Shown here piece by piece: positions 1-12,700 of a DNA stretch of 64,000 nt; the first letter of the stretch is position 1; every line of letters begins with the position of its first letter. Made by a program: the position numbers and the translations under genes. Below the pieces are notes generated by a model. It did not search any database, was not told where the DNA came from, and saw only the letters and a program-made list of their open reading frames with translations. The stretch lies in contig CAJJDO010000114.1 in assembly GCA_905183005.1 (NCBI GenBank), positions 217,978 to 281,977 of the forward strand. Reading direction: 5' to 3'. Source of the DNA: Paramecium pentaurelia (Eukaryota > Ciliophora > Oligohymenophorea > Peniculida > Parameciidae).

Positions 1-555
1 AGTTATTCTTTTCTTGTAATATTTTAATAAAATACAACTAGATTTAACTTTTTATAATATGCCATAAAACAAAGAAATATGATTATTAAAATAGTTATTC
101 TTTTCTTGTAATATTTTATAAAAATACAACTAAATTTAATTATTTATAATCTACCATAAAAAAAGGAAATATGATTATTAAAATAGTTATTCGTTTTATA
201 TTATTTAATTTAAATATAATTAGATTTAACTTTTATAATCTGCCATAATAAAAGGAAATATGATTTTTAAAATAGTTATTCTATTTGTATTTTTATTCGT
301 AATATATAATTAAAATACAACTAGATTTAACTTTTTATAATATGCCATAAAAAAAGAAAATATGATTATTAAAATAGTTATTCTTTTTATATTATTTAAT
401 TTAAATATAATTAGATTTAACTATTTATAATCTGCCATAAAAAAATGAAATATGATTATTAAAATAGTTATTTTTTTTAATATTATTTAATTAAAATATA
501 ATTAGATTTAACTTTTTATATTCTACCATAAAAAAAAGAACCATATTATTTAATA
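1..555. repeat. Tandem array of ~90-bp AT-rich units (about six copies)
   Basis: A block containing AGTTATTC..., TAGATTTAACT, TGCCATAA and ATATGATTATTAAAATA recurs with starts near 1, 93, 185, 274, 376 and 466, so spacing is 89-102 bp. Copies differ by substitutions and short indels in the A/T runs. The array may continue to the left of the window. It is noncoding (dense TGA in all frames) and sits directly upstream of a gene with no start. Subtelomeric or intergenic minisatellite origin is an inference; no telomeric C4A2/C3A3 repeats are present. Confidence 0.85.
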
Positions 556-703
556 ATTTATTTTATTAAATTTAACACAAATTTTCTTAATCAAATTAAA
601 ATTTTCTTTATTAAAATAGCAAACTTGAATTTCTTACTACATAATTCTTTTCATTCTTAAGTAATATTTATTACTCAAAATTCGTTAATTACTTTACACC
701 AAC
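556..703. other. AT-rich flank between the repeat array and the giant gene
   Basis: No gene is seen. The reading frame of the downstream gene is closed by TGA at 626-628, and no in-frame ATG lies between that stop and 706. Homology with the second duplication copy begins at 706, so sequence left of 706 is unrelated to the corresponding upstream segment of copy two (before 2490). Confidence 0.6.
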
Positions 704-3700
704 AATACCTAATGTGTTGGTACCTCCACAAATTGTCAAGCTTGTTAACCTTAATTTTATTTGGATAACTCAACATGTACTGATTGTCCAGATCCTTGCT
801 TAACTTGCAGCTCTGTCAGCACCTGTCAAACATGCATTGCTGGATATTATTTAGACATTTCGACATGTAGAATATGCACCTCCCCTTGTGTAAACTGTTC
901 ACTTGGAGGAAACTCAAATTGCTCATCCTGTATAGATGGATATTATCTTGATGGTTAAATTTGCAAACCTTGTGATCTGAATTGCCTAAAATGCTCAACC
1001 ACTTCAAATAATTGCTCCCTATGCCAATTGGGCTCTTATTTAAATAATACAAGCTGCATTATCTGTTCGACTAATTGTAATAATTGCTCATCTGCAACAT
1101 AATGTAACTCATGCGATTCCGGCTATCAAATTGTCAATGGATATTGTTAGGCATGTACAGATTCCCAATACTACTCTTCTTAACATTGCTATGATTGCTC
1201 TATTAATTGTAAAACATGTTCCACAAGTGAAACAAACTGTATATCATGTGCTCCAGGAAAATACATCCAAGGAAATTAATGTTTGCCTTGTGTAGCTCCA
1301 TGTGCTGAGTGCGAATCTTAAAATCAATGTACTAAATGTGATTCAGGATATTGGGTTGATAACCAAGCTTGTACTAATTGCAATGATAAATGTAAAACTT
1401 GCACATCTGAAACTCAATGCCAAACTTGTGCTGATGGCTATTACTTAGATGGAACTTCATGTTTAAATTGTCCAACTGGATGTACATAGTGCTCTAGTTC
1501 TTCTGTATGCACCTCTTGCCAATTAAGCTATTACTTGGATGGCACTTGCAAATAATGTTCTCCTGGAACATTCATATAAGAAAATGCTTGTTCTGCATGC
1601 ACTAGCCCTTGTGCCACTTGTGAAACTTCAGCCACTCATTGTTTATCTTGCAATTCCAAATACTTTTTGAATAATAATTCCTGCTAACAATGCTCATCCC
1701 CATGTGACACTTGCGAATCCGCTTCGGCTTGCTTAAGTTGTGTTGTTGGATCCTATTACATCAGTTCAAGTAAGACTTGTCAATCTTGCGAATCGCCCTG
1801 CACAGAATGTTCGTAATCTGGAAATTCAAGTTGCTCTAAGTGTATTGAAGGCTATTACTTGGAATCAAGCAGCTGTAATATTTGTTAGTCACCATGTGTA
1901 AATTGCTCAAGTGCTGCGACATGCTTAACCTGTATAAATGGATATTTCTTTAATGGAACTTAGTGCTAATAATGTGCTTAAGAGTGTGCTATTTGCAATG
2001 GGCCAGCATCTTCTCAATGTTCAAGTTGCAAATAACCATATTATCTTGAGGGAACAACATGCAAACGTAAATTCTTTTTATTAATTAATTTTCTTAGAAT
2101 GCCCTGTAAAATGCCAATCGACTTGTCAATTCTTAGTTGACTCTGTAAAATGTGATGCTTGTGCTTCTGGATACTTTGGTGATACTTGCGAATAATGTTC
2201 TAGTACTTGCAAAACTTGCGTTGATTTGGCTACAACATGTACTTCATGCAATATTGGATATTACTTGGATGGCTAAGCTTGTACTTAATGTGCCTTGCAT
2301 TGTGTTACTTGTGAAGATGGTACAGGAAACTGTTTAAGCTGTGAATCAGGTTATGTGACCGATGAGTTCCATAAATGTGCAAGTAATTTATCATTTCTAT
2401 CAAACAATAGCTTGTTCAAATTGTACTTGTATAACTGGATAATATTACGACAGCTCTTAGACAACTTGCAAAACTTGTAATGAATCTTGTACCTAATGTG
2501 TTGGTACCTCCACAAATTGTCAAGCTTGTTAACCTTAATTTTATTTGGATAACTCAACATGTACTGATTGTCCAGATCCTTGCTTAACTTGCAGCTCTGT
2601 CAGCACCTGTCAAACATGCATTGCTGGATATTATTTAGACATTTCGACATGTAGAATATGCACCTCCCCTTGTGTAAACTGTTCACTTGGAGGAAACTCA
2701 AATTGCTCATCCTGTATAGATGGATATTATCTTGATGGTTAAATTTGCAAACCTTGTGATCTGAATTGCCTAAAATGCTCAACCACTTCAAATAATTGCT
2801 CCCTATGCCAATTGGGCTCTTATTTAAATAATACAAGCTGCATTATCTGTTCGACTAATTGTAATAATTGCTCATCTGCAACATAATGTAACTCATGCGA
2901 TTCCGGCTATCAAATTGTCAATGGATATTGTTAGGCATGTACAGATTCCCAATACTACTCTTCTTAACATTGCTATGATTGCTCTATTAATTGTAAAACA
3001 TGTTCCACAAGTGAAACAAACTGTATATCATGTGCTCCAGGAAAATACATCCAAGGAAATTAATGTTTGCCTTGTGTAGCTCCATGTGCTGAGTGCGAAT
3101 CTTAAAATCAATGTACTAAATGTGATTCAGGATATTGGGTTGATAACCAAGCTTGTACTAATTGCAATGATAAATGTAAAACTTGCACATCTGAAACTCA
3201 ATGCCAAACTTGTGCTGATGGCTATTACTTAGATGGAACTTCATGTTTAAATTGTCCAACTGGATGTACATAGTGCTCTAGTTCTTCTGTATGCACCTCT
3301 TGCCAATTAAGCTATTACTTGGATGGCACTTGCAAATAATGTTCTCCTGGAACATTCATATAAGAAAATGCTTGTTCTGCATGCACTAGCCCTTGTGCCA
3401 CTTGTGAAACTTCAGCCACTCATTGTTTATCTTGCAATTCCAAATACTTTTTGAATAATAATTCCTGCTAACAATGCTCATCCCCATGTGACACTTGCGA
3501 ATCCGCTTCGGCTTGCTTAAGTTGTGTTGTTGGATCCTATTACATCAGTTCAAGTAAGACTTGTCAATCTTGCGAATCGCCCTGCACAGAATGTTCGTAA
3601 TCTGGAAATTCAAGTTGCTCTAAGTGTATTGAAGGCTATTACTTGGAATCAAGCAGCTGTAATATTTGTTAGTCACCATGTGTAAATTGCTCAAGTGCTG

Positions 3701-6700
3701 CGACATGCTTAACCTGTATAAATGGATATTTCTTTAATGGAACTTAGTGCTAATAATGTGCTTAAGAGTGTGCTATTTGCAATGGGCCAGCATCTTCTCA
3801 ATGTTCAAGTTGCAAATAACCATATTATCTTGAGGGAACAACATGCAAACGTAAATTCTTTTTATTAATTAATTTTCTTAGAATGCCCTGTAAAATGCCA
3901 ATCGACTTGTCAATTCTTAGTTGACTCTGTAAAATGTGATGCTTGTGCTTCTGGATACTTTGGTGATACTTGCGAATAATGTTCTAGTACTTGCAAAACT
4001 TGCGTTGATTTGGCTACAACATGTACTTCATGCAATATTGGATATTACTTGGATGGCTAAGCTTGTACTTAATGTGCCTTGCATTGTGTTACTTGTGAAG
4101 ATGGTACAGGAAACTGTTTAAGCTGTGAATCAGGTTATGTGACCGATGAGTTCCATAAATGTGCAAGTAATTTATCATTTCTATCAAACAATAGCTTGTT
4201 CAAATTGTACTTGTATAACTGGATAATATTACGACAACAATGATTTGAAATGTAAAATTTGTGATGTTTCTTGTACCATATGTTCAGGAATCAAATCGAA
4301 TTGTCAAGCCTGCACTAATGGATTTTATTTAGACTCTTAAACTTGTAAGAATTGCATTGCTCCTTGTAATATGTGCACTGCCAGTGATATATGTTCAAAT
4401 TGCAATAGTGGTTATTATTTAAATAATAATGCTTGTTTACCTTGTTAATCCCCTTGTGTTAATTGTTTAGCAGCAGGAAATATAAATTGCTCGTTATGTT
4501 AGTCTGGATATTATCTAAATGGACAAATTTGTGATGTTTGTGATTCAGCATGTAAAAAGTGTTCAATTACTTCCACCAACTGTTCTGAGTGTTAAATGGG
4601 ATATTATTTAGATGGATCAATTTGTTCAAAATGTTCAAATAATTGCAATTCTTGTGTATCAGGAACTCAGTGTACTTCCTGCGATGCTGGATATGAGGTA
4701 GTAGATGGTCAATGCATTGCTTGTGGAATTAATTAATACTACTTAAACCTTAAATGTTTATCTTGTTAAAGTCCTTGTAATTCTTGCGAATAAACAGCAT
4801 CTCAATGTACTAGTTGCATAAATGAATATTATTTGTCAGGATAATAGTGCTTCCAATGTATTTAACCTTGTATTAATTGTACTTCATAAATTGAATGTTT
4901 ATCATGCATATCTGGAAAATATCTAAGCAATAAGACTTGTGTAAATTGTGAATATCCTTGTAGTTCATGTACTGCTTCAGGCAATTCTAATTGCTTATCA
5001 TGTTAATCAGGTTATTACTTAGAAAATAGTCAATGCATTTCATGCAGCACAACCTTAAGTTCATGTCTTATTTGTAGCAGTAAGTTAACTTGTATTACTT
5101 GTGATTCGACACATTATTTGAATAATGGATAGTGTTTATAATGCTCAACTACTTGTAAATCATGTTCCGATTAATCTACTTGCACTAGTTGCATGGAAAC
5201 TCAATATTTAGAAACTAATACTTGTAAATCATGTTAATCTCCTTGTTTTAATTGTGTAACAAATTCAACTAATTGCCTCAGTTGTGTAGATTCATATTAT
5301 CTCAGCTCGAATTCTTGCATAAGTAATTTAATATTTTATTTTAGAATGTACATCACCATGTTAAAATTGTTCTAATGGTTCAAATTGTCTAAACTGTGTT
5401 GCAGGATATTATTATTTTGATGGTTTATGTTCAAAATGTGACAATGCATGTCAATTATGTTCAGGCTCAGCAACTTAATGTTAATTATGTTAAAGTGGAT
5501 ATTACTTATCTGGGTCGAGCTGCATAAGTTGTGCATCTCCTTGCTTAACTTGTTCATCAGAATTATCTTGCAATAGCTGTATAAGCACTTCTTATTACTA
5601 TTCTAATAATTCTTGTCTCACTTGCTTAACACCGTGTTCAACATGCAGTGGAGAGACTTCTTGCTTGAGTTGCAAAAATGGATACTATTTAGATTAAATT
5701 AGTTGTTTGTAATGTATCAGTCCTTGTAAAAATTGCTCATCATCATAAATCTGTAATAGTTGTGTTGATACTTATTATCTGAATGGCACAGTTTGCAGTA
5801 AATGCCCAGTAAAATGCAGGGATATCTGCAATTTAGTAAATAGCTAGGTTTAGTGCGGAAGCTGTGCAGATGGATTTTATAGCAGCAATTCAGATTGTGT
5901 TTAATGCTCAACAAGTTGTAAGACTTGCTAAAATACTGACACTTAGTGTACTTCCTGCTTTACTGGAAAATATTTATCAAACTCATAATGTCTAACCTGT
6001 TCAACAAATTGCATGGAATGTGAAGCAAATACTGGAAACTGTACGCTGTGTTCCAGTGGCTACTCTATTAATGCATTTTATTAATGTGCTTAATGTTCTA
6101 CTTGTAACTGCCCAGATGGATAATATTATGATTAGAGTTAAAATAAATGTTTCAGTTGCGAGGCTAAATGTTCATCATGTTTTGGTGGAATGATTTCTTA
6201 ATGTACCAGTTGCATAAATGGCTATTATATACAAGACAGTACATGTACATTATGTTAAACACCATGCATTAATTGTACTTCTGCTATTAGTTGTTTATCT
6301 TGTATTAATACAACGTATTTAAGCGGAACTTCATGTTTGACTTGTTAATCCCCTTGTATTAAATGCTAAAGTGCAGGCAATACTAATTGTTAAGAATGTA
6401 TTTCTGGATATTTTTTGATTGGAGCTGTGTGCACTTAATGTGATTCAAAATGCAAAACTTGTACAACTTCAAGTACATGCTAATCTTGCGCTGATGGATA
6501 TTATTTAAATGGAGTTACTTGTGTTTAATGTCCAATTGGATGCACTTCTTGTATAAATGGCTCTACATGTACTGGTTGCAGTTCTGACTATTATTTGGAT
6601 GGAATTTGTAAATAATGTAGTCTGGGTTAGTTTATATCTAATAACTCTTGCTCCCAATGTTAATCCCCTTGTTTTTCATGCGTGACAACTGCTTCTAATT

Positions 6701-9700
6701 GTTTGAGTTGCATAGATTATTACTACAAACCAGCTAATTTGAATACATGTTAGTAATGTGTTTCACCTTGTAAATTGTGCAGTTCAGATGTTAATTGTTT
6801 ATCATGTTAGAGTGGATACTATTATACGAGCTCAAATAACTCTTGTACTACATGCTCTTCCCCTTGCTAAACTTGCTAAACTGTAGGAAATACAAATTGT
6901 TAATCCTGCATTACTGGATTTTACTTAGATGGATCAATTTGTAGAGATTGCACTTAATTATCATATTGCCTTGAATGTTCAAGCTCAACAATTTGTACAA
7001 AATGTGATAGCACCCATTATATAAGTAATGGTTAATGTTTGACTTGTCAACCCAGATGTGATACTTGTAATAATTCAGCTACTTGCAATAGTTGTTTAAG
7101 TGGTAAGTATTTAAATAGCTTGAATACTTGTTCTACATGCTAATCTCCATGCCTAACATGCTCTGGAACCGATGGCTTAACATGTAGTTCTTGTGAAAAC
7201 AAATACTATCTTAATGTATCAACTTGCACATAATGTGTTTCTCCATGCTTAACTTGTACGACTGCTGTTAGCTGTAGTTCATGTGTTGATGGAACATATC
7301 TAAATGGTTAAGAATGTCTAAGTTGTAATTTTGCCTGTACAAAATGCTCTGGATTTGCTTCCACATGCTCTTCATGCACTGCTGGATATTATTTAAGTGG
7401 AACTTCGTGCTTAATTTGTACATCTCCATGTGGTACCTGTATTGATACTTCAACTAAATGCTTAAGTTGTAATACATTAACTAAATACTTGGATAATAAC
7501 GCTTGTTTAAATTGTGTTTAACCATGTTAAACTTGTTCTAATGCTGCTTATTGTCTCTCTTGCATCTCTACCTATTATCTGACTGCTTAAAACACTTGTT
7601 CTTAATGTGTGTCACCTTGTGTTACTTGTACAACCTAAACTTCTTGTTTATCTTGTATAGATGGATATTATTTGTCAGGCACTTAATGCTTAATTTGCGA
7701 CAGTAATTGTAGAACTTGTTGGAATAGAGCTGATTATTGTATGACCTGCACTTTAAGGTAATATTTAACAACTGAAAATAAATGTGCAGCATGCACATCA
7801 CCTTGTTCATCTTGTGTTAATTCAGCAACTTCTTGCACTTCTTGTTTAGATTTATTTTATTATGAAGCCAATAGTTGTAAGAGGTGTATTTCACCTTGCT
7901 GGACTTGTGATTCAGCGAATGTCTGCAAATTATGTTTATCTGGAAAATATTATGATTAAACTCAAAAAAATTGTCTAGATTGTGATAAAACTTCATGTGT
8001 TACTTGTACAGGAACAGCAACAACCTGTTTGAGTTGTGCTTCTGGTAAATACTTGGAAAATAATACTTGTAAGACATGTGATCCAAAATGTATCACTTGT
8101 ACAAGTTTAACAACCTGTCAATCATGCTCAGTTGGTTATTATTATAATGGATCAGAATGCTTAGCATGCACACTTCCTTGTATTGAATGTAACTCAGGTT
8201 CAATTTGTACAAAATGTTAAAATGATCTTTACAAACTAAGTCTAAGTCAATGCATTAGTTGTTCATTACCTTGTAGAACTTGTGATTAGGATGTTTGTAA
8301 ATCTTGTGTAAATAAATACTATTTCGATTCAGCTGAAATTGATACAACAAAGAAATGTAAGTTGTGTATTAGTCCTTGTGATTAATGCACATCCTTAAGT
8401 AGTTGCACAACTTGTATTTCAGGATTTTATTTAGATGGAACATCTTGCCTCAAATGTACTAATAATTGTAATACTTGTGAGACTGCAACAAAATGCTTTA
8501 CCTGTGTTAGTAATTCTTTTTATTTAACTACTTCAAATACTTGTTTAACATGTAGTAATATGGATGCGGCATGTTTGACTTGCAGTGCTTTGAACAGATG
8601 CTTAACTTGCAAGGATGGCTTTTTCATATATAATCTAACTTAAAATGGTGTTACGACAAGTACTTGTTAAGCTTGTTCAGTAAAATGCTCAAGTTGTTCC
8701 TAGTCCTTATCATAATGTTCAAGGTGTGCAGGTAATAGATAGGGTACTCCTCAATGTACAACTTGTCCATATGGATTTTTTGATAGTGGATTATTGAATT
8801 GCGAATAGTGCAATACTAAATTTTGCATCACTTGTTCTGGATCGGCTAAAAATTGCTCCATTTGTGCAAATTAAAGAATCCAACCTCCAACTTGCTTCTG
8901 CCGACCTGGTACATATACTTCTGGAGATGATTGTATCTAATGTATGGCTAATTGTTCTTCTTGTACAACTTCAAATTAATGTACTTTATGCAATACTGGA
9001 TTCTACTACAAATAGAATTGGGATGGATTAGGAAATAATATTTGTACAAATACATGTGGGGAATCATTTTTCTAGGATGTCAATAATTAATAATGTATCA
9101 GATGTCCAATTTCAAATTGTAAAGTTTGTATTTCAACCACTGATACTGGATGCATATCTTGTCTACCATCAATAGCTCAAACAGTTAGTGATTCGATGAA
9201 TAATGTGTGCACCTCTACTACTTGTAGCCTGTATTTGTAATAATAGAGATAATGTTTGATTTAATGCTTGCCTGGTTATTATAAGAATATAGATTTCACA
9301 TGTTCTATTTGTGATAATGCATGCAAACAATGTTAAGATACAGCTGCAGCTTGTACAGAATGCTACCCAAATATGTATTTGCAATATACGATTGGTCAAT
9401 AAGTGAAAGGATCTTGCATACCTGAATGTCAGACAACATTTTATTAAAAACCTTCATTAACTCCAACTGTTTCAGGTGGTATCTGTGCTAGTTGTCATCC
9501 AACATGTAAGGATTGCACAGATGACTTAGAAACCTCTTGTATTTCCTGTTCAGCTGGGAGATTTTTACTAAACAAAAGATGTTTAACTAGTTGCGGAGAA
9601 AATGCAGGTTATGTAGCTAATACAGATTTAAATAGATGCGATCAATGTGCTGCAAATTGCACTTCATGTACATCAATTTCAGCATAGAGATGCACAAAAT

Positions 9701-12700
9701 GTGCTAATACTCATTTCTTTTTGTAAAACTAATGTCTTGCTTAATGTCCATCTGGTTATTATGGAGATTCCAATAAGGTATGTTAAGCATGTAATTCTTC
9801 TTGTTTAACATGTGATGGCCCATAGGAAAATAATTGTTTATCATGTGGAGCATCTATTTTCTATTTAGCTTCAACGAAGAGATGCACAACATTGTGTCCT
9901 GATAAATTTTATGGAAAAACAGATACATTTAGATGTGAAAGTTGTATAAATGGATGTCTCAAATGCATTAATCCATTCGATTGCTAATACTGCGATGAAA
10001 ACTTCTTTTTAAATACCTTAAATTCTATAAATAATTGTTTAGCTGTATGTCCTGATGGATATTTTGGAGCAGTAACTGCTAGAGCTTGTAGATAATGTGA
10101 CCCTGGATGTAAAACTTGTAAGGGATCAACATAATCTGATTGTATCATATGTTCAGCTGGAAGATTCAATTATATGGGAGATTGTATTGCAACCTGTCCA
10201 GCAGGTACCTTTTTAGATACAGTAAATATGAGATGTGATACTTGTTCTTAAGGATGCTCTACTTGTACAGCCATAGGAATGGGCAATTGTACAACTTGTG
10301 AATTTGGATACTTGTTCTATAATAAAGGATGCTATATAACTTGTCCAACTGGATCTTATAAAACAGGTACAACATGTACATCTTGTATTTCAAATTGTTC
10401 TGTTTGCAATGATAGCATTTCTTGTTAAAGATGCAATGATTCGACATTCTACACTGGAATATTATGCACTACAAGTTGTTTAAGCAATTAATATGGAGAT
10501 ACCTTAACAAGAACATGTAAATAATGTGATCCTAGTTGTTTGACCTGTTCTGGAGCTAAAATAGATAATTGTCTTAGTTGTAATACAACATTCCTATTTT
10601 CAAATTCATGCAATTAATATTGTCCTGATGGTTATTATGCTGATACATCAACTAAGACTTGCAGAAATTGTATTTCCACCTGTGCCACTTGTTTAAATCC
10701 TACATCTTGTTCCTCATGTACCTAAGGCTCATTTTTAACTGGAAATCCACCTTTATGCTAAACTTCTTGTCCTGCCGGATTTTATGGAGATTCTGGAACT
10801 AGAGCATGTAGATCATGTTTTGCTGGTTGCAGGACATGCTTTGGTACAACAGCAGACAAATGTTAATCATGTTTAGCAAGTGCCAGTCCTAGATTGTTCT
10901 ATTTTAATTATTCTTGTAATTAAACCTGTCCAGATGGAACATATCCTAATACTTCAAATAGTAATTGTGATTCCTGTCACCAATTTTGTGGTAAATGCAT
11001 TGATGCCTCTGCAAAATGTACCTAATGTGCAACTAACAGATTTATGAGTCCTTTGAGTGTTGATGTTAACTCTCCATGTATAACAGTTTGTCCTTACTAA
11101 TATTATGGAGATCAAATTACGAGAACTTGTTTATTGTGTGCAACTAATTGTAGAAGTTGTACAAGTTCCTCAGCTAATAGTTGTACAGCATGCATGAATA
11201 CAAACATCAATGATTATCAAATCAATTACTATTTATCTTAGAATAGTTGTGTAGCTTAATGCCCAAGTTAATTAGTGGTGAATTAAGATGGAAGTTCATC
11301 AGAATAATAATTATATGGTGATATTGTGTCAGATCCTCTCTCTTATAATTGTGTATCTAAATGTCCACCCTTAACTTACAGAAATAATTCAATTATGGTT
11401 TGTGAATAATGTCATATATCATGCAGAAGTTGTGAAGGAATATTAAGCAATTAATGTTTAGCTTGCTTTGCTGGTTTTTACCTTTATTAAGGAACTTGCT
11501 CATCTGGATGTCCTTCAGGTACATACTTGTATTCTGTAACTTCATCTTGTATAACATGTAATTCAAAATGTAAGGAATGTGATGGACCGAATGCTACTGA
11601 TTGTACTGAATGTTTGGCTCCTTTGGTTAAATAAGGAAGAGAATGTTTGGACAGTTGTATTGAAGGTTATGTGGTAGTTGATTAAGTCTGTGTTTCTTGT
11701 CATTACACTTGTGATTAATGTATCGGCAATGACATCTAAGAATGCATTTCTTGTTCTCTTGGATTATATCTTCAAAAACTGTAAGAGAGTGACCCAAGTG
11801 GTAAATGCTTATAAAATTGTAATTAATCTTACTACCCTGATACAATCGATAATAAATGTAAGCTTTGTCATTCTACATGTATAACTTGTTAAGGCTCTGA
11901 GGAGAATGATTGCTTGAGTTGCAGTGGATCTTTAATGTTTATGGGAGGAATATGCAGTGATACTTGTATAGATGGATACTACTTGAATATTAATTAATGT
12001 GCTTAATGTAATTTGTCATGCAAGACATGCAGTGGTTCCAGTTCAAACTAATGTTTAAGTTGCAGTGATTAGCTTTTCCTGTTTAATTCCTAATGTTTGA
12101 TCTCTTGCATTGAAGGATACTTCCAAAATGAAATTGAACAGTCTTGTGACAAATGTTTGGAGAATTGCTTGACATGTACAAATGGCACAACTTGTAATGC
12201 TTGTGATACTTCTAAATTCTTCTTATTCGAGGAGAATTGTTATGAATATTGTGCTTCTGGATTTTACTTTGATACTACTCAGAAAATTTGTTAAAGTTGT
12301 AATCCTTTATGCGGTACATGCACTGGTCCAGAAAGCAATCAATGTTTGAGTTGTGACACTGATTACTTCTTAAAAGTTTCAAAAAATTTTGATACTGGAA
12401 TATATGATTGGACATGTGAACTACAATGTGGAGAGTTCTATTCACCTGATATCTAAAATTTTGTTTGTTTGTTTGATACTTGTGATAGTACATGTTCTAC
12501 TTGTTTGAATGATTAACCTACCACTTGTAGATCCTGTAATAATTTAATTTTGTCTAATTCAAGATGTTTGGCTGGTTGTCAAGATGGGTATTTTGTAGAC
12601 AATAACTCATGTGTCCAATGCAATAGATTATGTAAAACTTGTAAAGATAGTTCAACTGTTTGTCCATTATGTGTTGATGTAGCTTATAGAGTTGATGATT

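Noticed and set aside
761..2836. Separate short ORFs in the Cys-rich region, on both strands
   Set aside because: They are fragments of the giant gene read with TAA/TAG as stops, or antisense shadows. Reading TAA/TAG as Gln joins them into one frame.
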